From positions 38,589 through 102,588 of the forward strand of contig QKIY01000030.1 in NCBI GenBank assembly GCA_003250975.1: a DNA stretch of 64,000 bases, in the 5' to 3' direction. This stretch comes from Gammaproteobacteria bacterium. Lineage in GTDB: Bacteria; Pseudomonadota; Gammaproteobacteria; Eutrophobiales; Eutrophobiaceae. The position numbers and the translations under genes are program-made. This document shows, piece after piece, positions 1-10,091 of this stretch (positions are counted from its first letter, which is position 1; each line of letters starts with the position of its first letter). The notes beneath the pieces were generated by a model that worked only from the letters and a program-made list of their open reading frames with translations, had not been told where the DNA came from and ran no database searches.

Positions 1-134
1 CAACGACAACAAAAACAATAGACAAGACCAGAAAAGACCTCGCAATGCAAAGGAAGCTTTTATTTATCATTATTTTCCCCAAAGTCTCCTGCTTGAAACC
101 GATTGGTGCTTGGTTAAAGCTATAGAAAATAGAT

Positions 135-743
135 TTATTCTATTGTTTTTAAAGTATGGATTTTACTGTTCAGTTCGCTGACCAGGCCCTCATACCCCTG
201 CTTTTCCATCATGGTTCCGTATTCCGCACGTTTCAGGGACAGGTCATTCACACCATTGGCAATGACGCTGATTATATACCAGTTGCCCTCGTTTTCATGC
301 AATATGTAATCAAATCTTACCGGCTCATCATTGGCCTGAAGCATTTCAGTCTTGACAACTACCCGGCCCTTATTCAAATCCTGCTGTTCCAGCGTCTTGA
401 ATTTCTGATTGGAATACTCGCTGAAACGTGAGGCATAGGTGCTTACACTGAGGTCATTAAACAGGTCGATGAATTCCTTTTGTTGTGTTTCATCCAGTGT
501 CTTCCAGTGACGGCTGAGGATAATCCTGGCAATCGCCGGAGTATCAAACGAATTAGTAATTACCGGTGACAGGAGCTTGTATCGTGCTGAGAATTTTTCC
601 GGGGTCTGCATAGCCTCAATCAGGGAACGATGCAGATTCTCAACGACCTGGGTGGCGCCGGTGCCTTCCTCTGAAAGACAGACAGGTGTAACTAACACGG
701 TACAGAGTAGGATAAAAACAGTAAATGATCCAAGTCTTATCAT
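135..743 (-). CDS. hpnM: HpnM-like MlaC-family periplasmic protein
   Basis: This is a MlaC/Ttg2D-family periplasmic lipid-binding protein of about 202 residues, of the type named HpnM when it lies with hopanoid genes. The family carries lipids between inner and outer membranes. The N-terminus (MIRLGSFTVFILLCTVL, ending near PVCLS) is a signal peptide. The core contains the family pattern of helices followed by strands (RHWKTLDETQQKEFIDLF, then VVVKTEML and FDYILHENEGNWYI). A start 17 codons upstream is possible, but the ATG at 743 places the signal peptide correctly and is preceded by a weak GGGA. It is the last gene of the minus-strand run hpnH-hpnB-hpnM, 84 bp after hpnB. The hopanoid role is inferred from neighbours; the MlaC-like fold is the firmer call. 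Confidence 0.82.
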   Translation of the reverse strand: MIRLGSFTVFILLCTVLVTPVCLSEEGTGATQVVENLHRSLIEAMQTPEKFSARYKLLSPVITNSFDTPAIARIILSRHWKTLDETQQKEFIDLFNDLSVSTYASRFSEYSNQKFKTLEQQDLNKGRVVVKTEMLQANDEPVRFDYILHENEGNWYIISVIANGVNDLSLKRAEYGTMMEKQGYEGLVSELNSKIHTLKTIE

Positions 744-827
744 AAATATTCCCAGGTTGAATATATAAAATTTTACACATTTAACTATTGTCATGTTTTT
801 GACTGTGAAGCCGGGCCAGGAGTTGCA

Positions 828-1946
828 TCATTTTGATGCGGGGGCAGAATAGTGCCTGTTTTTCCAGCGGGCACCGCTCCTGAATAGGTGATGGTAGGCG
901 GATGACCAAGTAATCAGCAAATAGAGAGTGCCGCTCAAAGGTAACGTCAGGGCCCAGGCCGGGTGGATAGCATAATAACGGAGTGTTGGCAGATAACAGG
1001 ACATCATGATCATCAGGGCAAGCAGCCCCGTGATGTGTGAACCGATGCAAAGATCCAGCACGGGAGATACAAAGGCTGCCAGCATCAAAACCGTACATAA
1101 CAAGAGCAAGGTCCAGGAATGCCGTAACTGGGTAAAAGCGGTGCGTGCAACCATCTCCCAAATCACATCAAGCCGGTCATAGCTCCGCAGGCTGATGGCG
1201 GAGTGAGTGAGGCCTATCCATGTCTTGCCACCACAGTTCTTGATCTTCCTTGCCAGTGCACAATCGTCTATCAGGTTTCCGCGCAGGCAGGCAAAGGCCC
1301 CGAGTTGTTCCAGAAGTTGACGCTTTACCAATATCACGCCGCCGGCTGCGGCGGCGATATGCTGTGAAGGCGAATTGGATAATCTGAATGGATAGAGCAG
1401 CTTGAAGAAAAAAATAAACGCCGGCATCAGCAATTTCTCCCAGGCACCCTGCATCCGCAGGCTCGCCATCAAGGAAAGCATATCCAGGCCTTCACTCTCA
1501 AATTTTGCCAGCAGTGTATGCAATGTCCCAGGTTGCAGATAGATATCTGCATCCAGCAACAGTATCAGTTCAGTATCGACCCGCTGGCGGCCCTGTTCCA
1601 GGGCCCATAATTTACCGCTCCATCCCTCCGGGAGTGCCTCACCAGGAATGACCCTCAGGTTGGATAGGCCCTGCTCCAGGGCGATGGCGCTGGTCCGGTC
1701 CGAAGACTGGTCATCGATCAGGAGAATTTTAAGGGAAGGGTCCTGGCCAGCCAGTCCTCGAAGGGTCTTGCCAATGACGGCCTCTTCATTGCGGGCTGGG
1801 ATCAGGATAGTCAGCTGTGAAAGGTCATGTAATTCAACAGCCTGCTCGGCATCCAGGCTTTCGCGTGTACTCCACGGCCGCCAGGGTAGGAAAATTATTA
1901 TGACCCAGACCAGTAATCCGGGCAGAGCCAGCAGGCTCCAGTCCAT
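828..1946 (-). CDS. hpnB: Hopanoid-associated family 2 glycosyltransferase HpnB
   Basis: This is a membrane-bound GT2 glycosyltransferase of about 372 residues. After an N-terminal membrane segment comes the GT-A fold: TILIPARNEE, LLIDDQSSDRT, and the DxD-type metal site LLLDADIYL. An acceptor-side motif NLIDDCALARKIK follows, then about four C-terminal membrane segments. This order and length fit the hopene-associated glycosyltransferase HpnB, thought to modify hopanoid side chains at the cytoplasmic face. The start is either ATG at 1946 (sharing one base with the hpnH stop) or the adjacent GTG at 1949 (4-bp overlap); translational coupling to hpnH is likely either way. The sugar donor cannot be read from sequence. 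Confidence 0.85.
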   Translation of the reverse strand: MDWSLLALPGLLVWVIIIFLPWRPWSTRESLDAEQAVELHDLSQLTILIPARNEEAVIGKTLRGLAGQDPSLKILLIDDQSSDRTSAIALEQGLSNLRVIPGEALPEGWSGKLWALEQGRQRVDTELILLLDADIYLQPGTLHTLLAKFESEGLDMLSLMASLRMQGAWEKLLMPAFIFFFKLLYPFRLSNSPSQHIAAAAGGVILVKRQLLEQLGAFACLRGNLIDDCALARKIKNCGGKTWIGLTHSAISLRSYDRLDVIWEMVARTAFTQLRHSWTLLLLCTVLMLAAFVSPVLDLCIGSHITGLLALMIMMSCYLPTLRYYAIHPAWALTLPLSGTLYLLITWSSAYHHLFRSGARWKNRHYSAPASK

Positions 1947-3079
1947 CACGCAACTTGTTTGTTACTGCTGCAGGACCCGGCTGTTTTTTCCTGATTTGAG
2001 ATCAGTACAGGTTTTTGCACCGCTGAATCATCGTAGAGCACCGGCAATTCAGGTGCCATTGGTCCGCTAGTGCGTGGTCCCTTGATGAAGACCTTCAACG
2101 CCTTCCAGGGACGCCGGAAGGTGTCATCAACGGCCGTGGCCTCATATCCACAATGGACCATGCAATTAGCACATTTGGGGTTGCGTCCGGTACCGTAATT
2201 TTCCCATGCAGTATCGTTCATCAGGCCCTTGAAGCTGGTTGCATAGCCTTCACCCACCAGGAGATAACAGGGTTTCTGCCAGCCAAAAACATTCCGGGTG
2301 GGATTGCCCCAGGGTGTACATTCATAAGTCTGGTTCCCCGCTAGGAAGTCCAGGTAAAGCCCAGACTGGTTGAAGCGCCATTTCTTTCCCCTGCCGAGCT
2401 TGAAGATATTCCGGAACAGTTGCTTGCTTTCCTTCTTCTTCAGAAACACATCCTGGCGCGGGGCACGTTCATAGCTGTATCCGGGGGATATGGTCACACC
2501 CTCTACGCCCAGTTCCATGGCCGTGTCCATGAATTCTGCAACCTCTTCGGCCGATTCGCCCTGGAACAAGGTGCAGTTGATGGTTACCCGGAAACCACGC
2601 CGACGCGCCTCCCTGATGACTTCTACGCACTTGTCAAAGACACCTTCACGGCATACTGAGGCATCATGGCGATCACGGTTGCCATCCAGATGGATGGAAA
2701 ACGTCAGATAAGGCGAGGGACTATAATCATCCATGCGGCGCTCTAGTAACAGGGCGTTGGTGCACAGATAGACAAACTTTTTCTTGTAGATAAATCCTTT
2801 GACAATATCCGGCATCTCCTTGTGAATCAGGGGTTCGCCACCGGCGATAGAGACAATCGGTGCGCCGCATTCATCAATGGCCTGCATGCATTCGTCGTAG
2901 CCGAGTCGTTTATCGAGGATATCTTCGGGATAGTCGATCTTGCCGCAGCCGGCGCAGGCCAGGTTACAGCGGAACAGGGGTTCGAGCATTAGTACGAGGG
3001 GATACTGTTTTTGACGTCTGATTTTCTTGCCAATAATATACTTGGCTACCCGGTATTGCTGAATCAGCGGGACACTCAT
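1946..3079 (-). CDS. hpnH: Adenosyl-hopene transferase HpnH (radical SAM)
   Basis: This radical SAM enzyme of 377 residues joins a 5'-deoxyadenosyl group to hopene, the first step of extended (C35) hopanoid synthesis. The iron-sulfur motif CNLACAGC (C38, C42, C45) follows the typical lead-in LMLEPLFRCN, and SIAGGEPLIH is the SAM-binding GGEP motif. The C-terminal half carries the Cys-rich DUF3463-type region (ECTPWGNPTRNVF, PCYLL, KCANCMVHCGYE). It is the first gene of the minus-strand hopanoid run and has a good GGGAGAGAG ribosome site just upstream of the ATG. The 231-bp gap to the divergent dxs should hold promoters for both genes, but I could not assign convincing -35/-10 pairs there. The squalene-hopene cyclase is not in the window. 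Confidence 0.93.
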   Translation of the reverse strand: MSVPLIQQYRVAKYIIGKKIRRQKQYPLVLMLEPLFRCNLACAGCGKIDYPEDILDKRLGYDECMQAIDECGAPIVSIAGGEPLIHKEMPDIVKGFIYKKKFVYLCTNALLLERRMDDYSPSPYLTFSIHLDGNRDRHDASVCREGVFDKCVEVIREARRRGFRVTINCTLFQGESAEEVAEFMDTAMELGVEGVTISPGYSYERAPRQDVFLKKKESKQLFRNIFKLGRGKKWRFNQSGLYLDFLAGNQTYECTPWGNPTRNVFGWQKPCYLLVGEGYATSFKGLMNDTAWENYGTGRNPKCANCMVHCGYEATAVDDTFRRPWKALKVFIKGPRTSGPMAPELPVLYDDSAVQKPVLISNQEKTAGSCSSNKQVA

Positions 3080-3310
3080 TAATTCTCTCTCCCAGTATTT
3101 AATTGTTTGTTGTTACTGCCGGATTTCCTGAAAATTTCCTACAAAAAGAGTAAGATATATGATGCGCTGCAAAATGTACAGTCAACCGGCCTGAAAATGC
3201 GATGAATTTAGCCGAGATGCCAGGCCATTTGTGGGCAGCATACCCCGTAAAATAAAGACCGATTTTTTAAGGTGAAGTATTTCAATTTCTCTTATATATT
3301 CCTATAAATC

Positions 3311-5209
3311 ATGAATTATCCAATCAAGACGCCATTACTGGATGGTATCAATTCGCCAGCCGATTTAAGAAAGTTACCGGAGTCGGACCTGGTCTCTCTG
3401 GCTTCCGAACTGCGGGAATTCCTGCTGCATTCCGTCAGTACCAGTGGCGGTCATTTTGCTGCCGGTCTGGGCACGATAGAATTGACCATTGCTCTGCATT
3501 ATATCTTTAATACGCCGGACGACCGGCTGGTTTGGGACGTGGGACACCAGGCCTATCCACACAAGATCCTGACCGGGCGCAAGGACCGCATGCATACCAT
3601 CCGGCAGTGGCAGGGGCTGGCTCCCTTTCCGAAACGCGATGAAAGTGAATACGATACCTTTGGTGTAGGGCATTCCAGCACCTCTATCAGCGCTGCCCTT
3701 GGGATGGCCATTGCAGCTCAGCAAACCGGCAGTGATCGCAAGGCAGTGGCGATTATTGGGGATGGCGGCTTGACAGCCGGTATGGCCTTCGAGGCGCTGA
3801 ATCATGCCGGGGATATCGGGGCCAATCTCCTAGTCATCCTGAATGACAATAATATGTCCATCTCTCCCAACGTCGGTGCTTTGTCCAACCGCTTTGCCCA
3901 GCTGTTGTCGGGGAAGATCTATACCACTATGAAAAAGGGCAGCAAGAAGGTCCTGTCGAAGATGCCAAATGTTTGGGAACTGGCGCGCCGGGCTGAGGAA
4001 CACATGAAGGGGCTGATCATGCCGGGGACCCTGTTCGAGGAATTCGGTTTTAATTATATCGGCCCCATTGATGGTCATGACTTGCCGACCCTGTTGACCA
4101 CAATCAGGAATATCAACAAGCTGGAAGGGCCGCAGTTCCTGCATATCATAACCCGCAAGGGCAAGGGCTATGCCCCGGCTGAAGAAGACCCGGTTAAGTA
4201 TCATGGTGTTACGCCGTTTGATCCCGACAAGGGGATAGTGCCTTCACCTAAAAAGGAACCCAAAAAGCCGACCTACAGTGATGTATTTGGAAGCTGGGTC
4301 TGCGATATGGCGGCCATGGACAAGCGCCTGGTTGCCATTACGCCAGCCATGCGAGAGGGTTCCGGCCTTGTACGATTTGAGCAGGAGTACCCGGATCGTT
4401 ATTTCGACGTTGCCATTGCCGAGCAGCACAGTGTGACAGTTGCGGCGGGTATGGCCTGTGACGGACTTAAGCCCGTGGTTGCGATTTATTCGACTTTCCT
4501 GCAGCGTGCATATGACCAGCTGGTTCATGATGTGGTCGTTCAGAGCCTGCCAGTCCTCTTCGCTATCGACCGGGCCGGTGCAGTTGGGGCGGACGGGCCA
4601 ACCCATAATGGCAGTTATGATCTGAGTTTTATGCGTTGCCTGCCGAATATAGTGATCATGGCACCCGCTGATGAAAACGAATGCCGACAGATGCTCTATA
4701 CGGGATTCCGGCTGGACCAGCCGGCCGCCGTCCGGTATCCCAGGGGAACCGGCATGGGAGTCGAAATCCAGAAAGAGATGATGACCTTACCTGTCGGCAA
4801 GGCGGTGATACGCAGGCAGGGCAAGGGGATTGCCATTCTCTCATTTGGCGCATTGTTGCAGACCGCACTGGATGTGGCGGAAGAATTGGATGCCACAGTT
4901 GTCAATATGCGTTTTGTTAAGCCACTGGATGAAGAGATGGTGCTGCAACTCGTTTCCGGTCATGACCTGCTCGTTACTTTGGAAGACAATGTGGTTCAGG
5001 GTGGGGCCGGCAGCGGTGTGAATGAATTTCTCGCGGACCGTGGTATTGTCCACCCGGTGATTAATTATGGTATGCCGGACCGGCTGTTAGCACATGGATC
5101 ACGGGAGGATATGCTGAAAGACGCGGGGCTTACCAAAGAGGGCCTGCTGGCATTTATCCAGCGTCACACAGGCAAGGGCGGGGCGAACAAGATAGTCAGC
5201 AGCATCTGA
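3311..5209 (+). CDS. dxs: 1-deoxy-D-xylulose-5-phosphate synthase
   Basis: This 632-residue thiamine-diphosphate enzyme condenses pyruvate and glyceraldehyde-3-phosphate into 1-deoxy-D-xylulose 5-phosphate, the entry to the MEP isoprenoid pathway. Landmarks are GGHFAAGLG (H48), [16 protein letters not shown], the thiamine-binding GDG at 150-152 with downstream NDNNMSIS, the catalytic Glu in [10 protein letters not shown] (E371), and a transketolase C-terminal domain ending in [18 protein letters not shown]. Length is normal. No clear Shine-Dalgarno precedes the ATG. Its divergent position next to hpnH suggests a role in supplying C5 units for hopanoid synthesis, as in many hopanoid clusters; whether the genome has another dxs copy cannot be seen. 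Confidence 0.96.
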   Translation: MNYPIKTPLLDGINSPADLRKLPESDLVSLASELREFLLHSVSTSGGHFAAGLGTIELTIALHYIFNTPDDRLVWDVGHQAYPHKILTGRKDRMHTIRQWQGLAPFPKRDESEYDTFGVGHSSTSISAALGMAIAAQQTGSDRKAVAIIGDGGLTAGMAFEALNHAGDIGANLLVILNDNNMSISPNVGALSNRFAQLLSGKIYTTMKKGSKKVLSKMPNVWELARRAEEHMKGLIMPGTLFEEFGFNYIGPIDGHDLPTLLTTIRNINKLEGPQFLHIITRKGKGYAPAEEDPVKYHGVTPFDPDKGIVPSPKKEPKKPTYSDVFGSWVCDMAAMDKRLVAITPAMREGSGLVRFEQEYPDRYFDVAIAEQHSVTVAAGMACDGLKPVVAIYSTFLQRAYDQLVHDVVVQSLPVLFAIDRAGAVGADGPTHNGSYDLSFMRCLPNIVIMAPADENECRQMLYTGFRLDQPAAVRYPRGTGMGVEIQKEMMTLPVGKAVIRRQGKGIAILSFGALLQTALDVAEELDATVVNMRFVKPLDEEMVLQLVSGHDLLVTLEDNVVQGGAGSGVNEFLADRGIVHPVINYGMPDRLLAHGSREDMLKDAGLTKEGLLAFIQRHTGKGGANKIVSSI

Positions 5210-5221
5210 ATCGATATTAAT

Positions 5222-5248
5222 GCCGGTGATGTATACCGGCCTGGCCTT
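5222..5248. terminator. Weak hairpin between convergent genes
   Basis: GCCGGT (5222-5227) and ACCGGC (5235-5240) form a 6-bp GC-rich hairpin with a 7-nt loop in the 40-bp space between the dxs stop and the phnW stop. It lacks a proper T-run on either side, so it is at best a weak bidirectional terminator. Confidence 0.3.
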
Positions 5249-5249
5249 G

Positions 5250-6329
5250 TTACCCGACTATTTCTCCCATTTTTTTTACGAGGCGTGTCATATCATCCTC
5301 GTTGATATCCCCCATTGCCGAGATCCGGAAAATGGTCCTGGATAGGTCACCTTGACCAGCATAGATCACGTATCCTTTTGCCTTAAGGGCATCGTGCAAC
5401 TGTTGATAGCTGCAACCTACCGGCAAATTGTAGGCATGTAGCACACAGGAGCAATCAGAGGACGCCAGTAGCGGTTGAATGCCGAGAGCCACGAACCCGT
5501 TACGGACGATCTGCATGCGTGAGAGGTAATCTTGTTGCCGCTGTTTACGGCCACCATTGTCATTCAATTCATCCAATGCCTCATCTAAGGCATAGAAACA
5601 CTGTACCGATTGGGTAAACGGAGTGCCGCCTTTGTCCTGTTGATGCAAATACCGGTTCAGGTCAAGATACAGGGAACGTGCCGTAACAGTCTGGTCATTG
5701 AGGGCCTTGCGCCGGACAATTACGAAGGAGGTCCCGGGCACGCCGTGTAAGCACTTATTGGCCGTAGCCGCGCATGCCATAATGTTCCATTCCAGGAATG
5801 ACAGGTCTTCCGCACCGAAGCTGCTGACGCCATCAAGCAAGAGCTCGACACCGTGTTTCCCGCACAACTCTCCAATCCCTGAAATCTGGTTCAGGCGTCC
5901 CGTGGTGGTTTCATGATGGACGACGGCAAGGTGCGTGATTGATTTTTTAGTTAGTTCACGCTCAAGTGCCTCCAGGTCGATTTCGCTCCCCCAGTCTTGG
6001 TGAAGGTGTTGGTGGGAGATACGGTGAATTGCAGCGATATTTGTCATGCGTTCACCATAGATCCCGTTCTCGATAACCAACAGCCTGCCATTATCAGGTA
6101 CCAGGCTTGTTATCATGGCCTCGACAGCGGAGGTACCGGAGCCTGTCAGCAGCACTGTTGCCCATTCGTCCCGCGGCAGGTTATAGATATCCAGCAATTT
6201 GTTGCGGATATTATCCTGCAATACGCTGAACTCTGGTTCACGATGGCACAGGTCCGGATTGAGCAGTGCCTTGCGTACCCGACTGCTCAATGTGACCGGC
6301 CCGGGGTTAAGAAGTAATTGCCTGTTCAT
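5250..6329 (-). CDS. phnW: 2-aminoethylphosphonate-pyruvate transaminase-like enzyme
   Basis: This is a class V PLP aminotransferase of 359 residues. The N-terminus LLLNPGPVTLSSRVR, the phosphate-binding LLTGSGTSAVEAM, LLLDGVSSFG (D166, PLP ring nitrogen) and ATANKCLHGVPG (K192, Schiff-base lysine) match the 2-aminoethylphosphonate-pyruvate transaminase family. In a biosynthetic setting it runs from phosphonoacetaldehyde to 2-aminoethylphosphonate. It is the last gene of the phosphonate operon and its start overlaps the stop of the decarboxylase gene by one base, so expression is coupled. No phosphonatase (phnX) is adjacent, which argues against a catabolic role. Confidence 0.9.
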   Translation of the reverse strand: MNRQLLLNPGPVTLSSRVRKALLNPDLCHREPEFSVLQDNIRNKLLDIYNLPRDEWATVLLTGSGTSAVEAMITSLVPDNGRLLVIENGIYGERMTNIAAIHRISHQHLHQDWGSEIDLEALERELTKKSITHLAVVHHETTTGRLNQISGIGELCGKHGVELLLDGVSSFGAEDLSFLEWNIMACAATANKCLHGVPGTSFVIVRRKALNDQTVTARSLYLDLNRYLHQQDKGGTPFTQSVQCFYALDEALDELNDNGGRKQRQQDYLSRMQIVRNGFVALGIQPLLASSDCSCVLHAYNLPVGCSYQQLHDALKAKGYVIYAGQGDLSRTIFRISAMGDINEDDMTRLVKKMGEIVG

Positions 6330-7480
6330 CAGAATGTCGTATGGATGTGTTGCATCAGCCGTCTCAGAACCTGTTCCGGTGATACATTAGGCCGTGGCAG
6401 GTCCTTCAGGGTGCCCGTGGAAATCTTTAAATGACCAAAGCGGGGCCCGTCAATATTTTCCAGGGACAACAATTCGTTTACCAGCTCCGGGTTATCACCA
6501 TCATAACTTGCGGCATAACCACAGGCCGCGGCAATGTCCGCAAAACGGACATTTGCTGAAACAGTTGCCTGGGCGCCTGTGGAATCATGGGCTTCGTTGT
6601 CCAGAACAAGGTGAACAAGGTTATTGCCTGCGTAAGTCCCGATGGTGGCCAAGTTACCCATGCGCATGAGAGCGGCACCGTCCCCTTCAATAATGATCAC
6701 TTTAAGATCGGGGCGTGCCAGCGCCAGGCCCAGGCCCAGCGATGAGGCGCAACCCATTGAACCCACCATGTAGATTTGATTGGGACGGTCTTGGATGGCA
6801 AACAGCTCCCGCCCGGTAAAACCGGTGGTCGCGATCAAAACCGTCCTATCCTCCGGTGCAAGTGTAATAAGCCGTTCCAGTACTTCGCTGCGTTGGCTTC
6901 TTGTCCCGTTACGGTTAAAACTCCGCCGTGCCACCTTTCTTTCAGAGAGGTCATTAATTGGCGTCTTTTTCAGAGTATGCGGACTCACGGTCCCTTTCTC
7001 CATGATAAAGCCGTAAGGCCGTTGCTCTTTTTCCATGAAATCAATCGCCCTTGCCAGAGCGGGACTGATGGCTGCCGGTTCCTGGGGAAACGTCTCCCAG
7101 GGTACCTGCATGGTGTCCAGGAGTTCCCCGGTGATGCGGCCCATTAATTCATGTTGTGGTTCATCCTTTACGCCGGGAGCTCCGCGATGAGTTGTAATGA
7201 GGATCATGGGGATCCGGAATACCCAGGCCAGTGAGGTCATGGGACTTACGGCATTGCCGAGGCCGGAATTCTGCATCATGACAATCGAACGCTCTCCGCC
7301 AATCGCAGCACCGGCCGCAGTTGCCAGGGCATCTCCTTCGTTGGCAGAGGAGACATAGTCGAGCGAATCATCATTAATCACATAATTAATAAATGGAGTC
7401 AGGAAAGAGCAGGGGACACCCGTGTAGCGCTTGAAGCCTTTTGCCCTGGCAGCTTCAACAAATTCCCTGGCCTCGATCAT
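6329..7480 (-). CDS. aepY: Phosphonopyruvate decarboxylase
   Basis: This 383-residue thiamine-diphosphate enzyme decarboxylates phosphonopyruvate to phosphonoacetaldehyde, the irreversible pull that makes C-P bond formation by PEP mutase productive. Seen are the N-terminal pyrimidine-binding region with catalytic Glu (SANEGDA, E48), MMQNSGLGNAVSPMTSL, and the C-terminal thiamine diphosphate motif EGDGAALMRMGN (GDG 266-268) followed by LVLDNEAHDSTG. It sits between the PEP mutase fusion (28 bp upstream) and phnW (1-bp overlap). Neighbours and motifs agree, which separates it from the sulfopyruvate decarboxylase relatives. Confidence 0.92.
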   Translation of the reverse strand: MIEAREFVEAARAKGFKRYTGVPCSFLTPFINYVINDDSLDYVSSANEGDALATAAGAAIGGERSIVMMQNSGLGNAVSPMTSLAWVFRIPMILITTHRGAPGVKDEPQHELMGRITGELLDTMQVPWETFPQEPAAISPALARAIDFMEKEQRPYGFIMEKGTVSPHTLKKTPINDLSERKVARRSFNRNGTRSQRSEVLERLITLAPEDRTVLIATTGFTGRELFAIQDRPNQIYMVGSMGCASSLGLGLALARPDLKVIIIEGDGAALMRMGNLATIGTYAGNNLVHLVLDNEAHDSTGAQATVSANVRFADIAAACGYAASYDGDNPELVNELLSLENIDGPRFGHLKISTGTLKDLPRPNVSPEQVLRRLMQHIHTTF

Positions 7481-7508
7481 GGCAACGGTATCCCTTCAAG
7501 ATTCCTGC

Positions 7509-9155
7509 TCAGGCCTTGGTAAAGTCGCCGGCACGGTCGATGTCTTGCAGTGTATTGACGTCCAGCCAATGCCCGTGAATGTAGTGTACCTTGACAGGGA
7601 TGTCCTGTTTGACCAAGTGATTCAGCAGATCCGGGAGGGTCAATTGGGTAAAATCTTCCCGTTGCTGCAATTCACCCAGGCCCTGTTTCAGCCAGTTCAG
7701 GCCGTTGCCGCGGATGCGCAGCATGCCTATCCAGCGGCCGGAAGGCTCGCCTAAGTCAGTCTTCTCATCTTCCGAGATATGTTTCAGGCTGATGTCCTGC
7801 CGGAACATACTCCGGTCATCAGTGCGGGAACAATAGGCATAATCGGGTTTTCCACTAATGGGGCTGTTGTCCAGGTCGGAATCCACGACCATCACAATAT
7901 CGCCATCCAGTTCAAGCAGGTCGTCTAGGATATAACTCCTGAATAACAGGTCACCGTAGGTGATAATCATGTCCTCGTTGAAATCCTGTTCTGCACAGAG
8001 CAGGGAGGTCAGCTCACCGGTGGTTTCATATTCATTATTAATACGCAATGTGATACCAGCGGTATCGATGGCATCATGTTTATAGCCGGCAACCACGGTA
8101 GTCTGGTTAATGGATTGTTTCTTGAATTCATCTAGCAACCGTCTCAGGAGTGTTTTACCACCGATTGAAAGCATGACCTTGGGGCGATCATGTGTTAGTT
8201 CATGCAAGGCGTTTCCGCGGCTTGCCGCCAGCACGATTGCATGGGTCTCCGGTCTGCCTGGGTGCAGGTAACGTTCCTGCGCGCGAGTCAATTCATCGGC
8301 ACCCTGCAGGGTAAAGATGCGTTTGATCGGCGCAATCCTGTCTTCAAGATTCGCAACCGACTTGTTCTCGAAGATTTCCCTGCTGGCCTTCTCCATGGCG
8401 GCAACTGCTGCCCGGATCATATGATTGGCCCAGATTACCAGGTTGACCCCCGCCTTGTGAAAGACTTCGACCGGTGTGCTGTAATAAGTCGTAGGGACGA
8501 TAATCAAGGGTAAGCGCCTGGCCCATTCATGAGAGAATTCCAGTATTTCATCGGGCTTTGATAATTTGCTGTGAATCAGTATGCCGTCCGCCCCGGCCTC
8601 ATGATAGGCCTCGGCCCGCTTCAAAGCCTCGGACATGCCCCAACCTGCAATCAAGGCCTCTATGCGGGCAATGATGCAAAAGTCCGGGTCGTCCTGGCTG
8701 TCCTTGCCGGCCTTTATCTTGCCGCAGAATTCGTCTACATCGGCAAGGGGCTGGCGTTCACCATTGATGAAGCTGTTGATCTTCGGGAACTGTTTATCCT
8801 CGATGCATACACCGGCGATATAACGTTGCTCCAGCTTTTTCACCAAGCGTCGCATGTTGTTGAAATTACCATAGCCGGTATCGCCATCCAGAAGGATCGG
8901 GATACGGGTGACATCGGACATGAATTCCAGCATGTCGACGATCTGTGTCCAGCTTGCTTCGTTACTATCTCGCACTCCGAACTGTGCCGACATTGCAAGC
9001 CCGCTGCCCCAGATCCCTTTGAAGCCTGCCTCTTCGGCAATACGTGCAGAGATACCATTGTGTGCCTCTAGGATAAATTCAAGATCGGGTGATTCCAGCA
9101 GGCGACGTAACTGGGTGCTTTTCCCGGGGTTTGATTGTTTAATTTGTGTCGCCAT
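7509..9155 (-). CDS. aepX: PEP mutase fused to a nucleotidyltransferase-like domain
   Basis: This is a two-domain protein of 548 residues. Residues about 15-290 are phosphoenolpyruvate mutase, which interconverts PEP and phosphonopyruvate: [28 protein letters not shown] (D90) and the diagnostic [11 protein letters not shown] (119-129). Residues about 303-548 resemble sugar-phosphate or choline-phosphate nucleotidyltransferases. In that second domain the signature reads LAASRGNAL (309-317) where AAGxGxRL is usual, so the first Gly is Ser and the Arg is Ala, although DRPKVML and ITYGDLLF are kept. The mutase call is secure. The second domain could activate a phosphonate with CTP, or could be impaired. 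It begins 2 bp after the upstream nucleotidyltransferase gene. Confidence 0.92.
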   Translation of the reverse strand: MATQIKQSNPGKSTQLRRLLESPDLEFILEAHNGISARIAEEAGFKGIWGSGLAMSAQFGVRDSNEASWTQIVDMLEFMSDVTRIPILLDGDTGYGNFNNMRRLVKKLEQRYIAGVCIEDKQFPKINSFINGERQPLADVDEFCGKIKAGKDSQDDPDFCIIARIEALIAGWGMSEALKRAEAYHEAGADGILIHSKLSKPDEILEFSHEWARRLPLIIVPTTYYSTPVEVFHKAGVNLVIWANHMIRAAVAAMEKASREIFENKSVANLEDRIAPIKRIFTLQGADELTRAQERYLHPGRPETHAIVLAASRGNALHELTHDRPKVMLSIGGKTLLRRLLDEFKKQSINQTTVVAGYKHDAIDTAGITLRINNEYETTGELTSLLCAEQDFNEDMIITYGDLLFRSYILDDLLELDGDIVMVVDSDLDNSPISGKPDYAYCSRTDDRSMFRQDISLKHISEDEKTDLGEPSGRWIGMLRIRGNGLNWLKQGLGELQQREDFTQLTLPDLLNHLVKQDIPVKVHYIHGHWLDVNTLQDIDRAGDFTKA

Positions 9156-9157
9156 TT

Positions 9158-9907
9158 TCAGTTTATTTGCATTATTTGAGGCAGAATATCGCTTTTTGCC
9201 CGTTCTACGTCTTCCGGGAAATCAATTTCAATCCATCTCAGTCCTGTCACGTCTTCGTAGCCGAAGTCACCCGGTGTTTCCAGCAGAAGATCACGGATAC
9301 ATTCTTCATAAGGCTGTTGGTCTTTTCCCTGATTCAGGTAGTCCCTCGTTACACAGATTAATTTACTGGCCGTATCAGCAGTAAACCTGAAGAATCCTAC
9401 TGATTCGCCCTGCAAATCAAATTCAAGTTGTGGATCGATCTTTTTTCTGAATTCCACGATCATTCCATTCCTGACACACAACTTGACCGGTTCTTCACCA
9501 GGGATAAAGTCCTGATCCAGCAAAAAGCAATTTTTATGATCCGTTTGTAACAGACGTTCAATCATACGCTGATCATATAACACGTCGGCATCCATGAGGA
9601 TGAAATCTTCATCGGTATCAAGGGATTCCAGGCCAGCCAGCAAACTGATATTGCTACCCTTGCGATACTCGGGATTATTTACTGTCCGTACAATATCTTC
9701 AGCTCCGGCTTGTGAGATTGCCTCCCGAATCATTTCAGCTTCATAGCCTGTGACAATGATAATCTCCGAAACAGCATAGTGCCTCAGGATATCCAGGTGA
9801 CGGCTTAACAGGCTCCTGCCATTGAATTCGAGCAGGCATTTGGGCCTATTATCGCCGGCTCCGCCGAGCCGTTGGCCGATACCGGCTGCAAGTATCAGAG
9901 TTTTCAT
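9158..9907 (-). CDS. LicC-like nucleotidyltransferase of the phosphonate operon
   Basis: This is a 249-residue Rossmann-type nucleotidyltransferase. It has the intact signature [13 protein letters not shown], the lysine motif [10 protein letters not shown], the metal-binding LMDADVLYD, and a C-terminal [15 protein letters not shown] block typical of LicC-like choline-phosphate cytidylyltransferases. It is the first gene of the phosphonate operon. By analogy with known CTP:2-aminoethylphosphonate cytidylyltransferases, it may form CMP-2-aminoethylphosphonate for transfer to a lipid or glycan. The substrate is inferred from neighbours only. The 184-bp gap to the divergent kinase gene should contain the operon promoter, but no clear hexamers were found. 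Confidence 0.75.
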   Translation of the reverse strand: MKTLILAAGIGQRLGGAGDNRPKCLLEFNGRSLLSRHLDILRHYAVSEIIIVTGYEAEMIREAISQAGAEDIVRTVNNPEYRKGSNISLLAGLESLDTDEDFILMDADVLYDQRMIERLLQTDHKNCFLLDQDFIPGEEPVKLCVRNGMIVEFRKKIDPQLEFDLQGESVGFFRFTADTASKLICVTRDYLNQGKDQQPYEECIRDLLLETPGDFGYEDVTGLRWIEIDFPEDVERAKSDILPQIMQIN

Positions 9908-10091
9908 AGAGGTACGATATAAAAAGTTTGAGAAAAACTGGTGCTTTGCCGGTTTTGGTCTATTGTTCCAGAAACTGATGCGGGCAGGGCCCGGATTAAA
10001 AAACTGTCAAGATACAGCAGTTTACAGTAGTATTGTAAATAGAGTTAATAAAAATGTAATTATAGGGACAGAAGCATAACAAAGAAAGACG

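Noticed and set aside
781..1161. 126-codon minus-strand frame within hpnB
   Set aside because: It lies wholly within the reading frame of a well-supported glycosyltransferase on the same strand and shows no domain.
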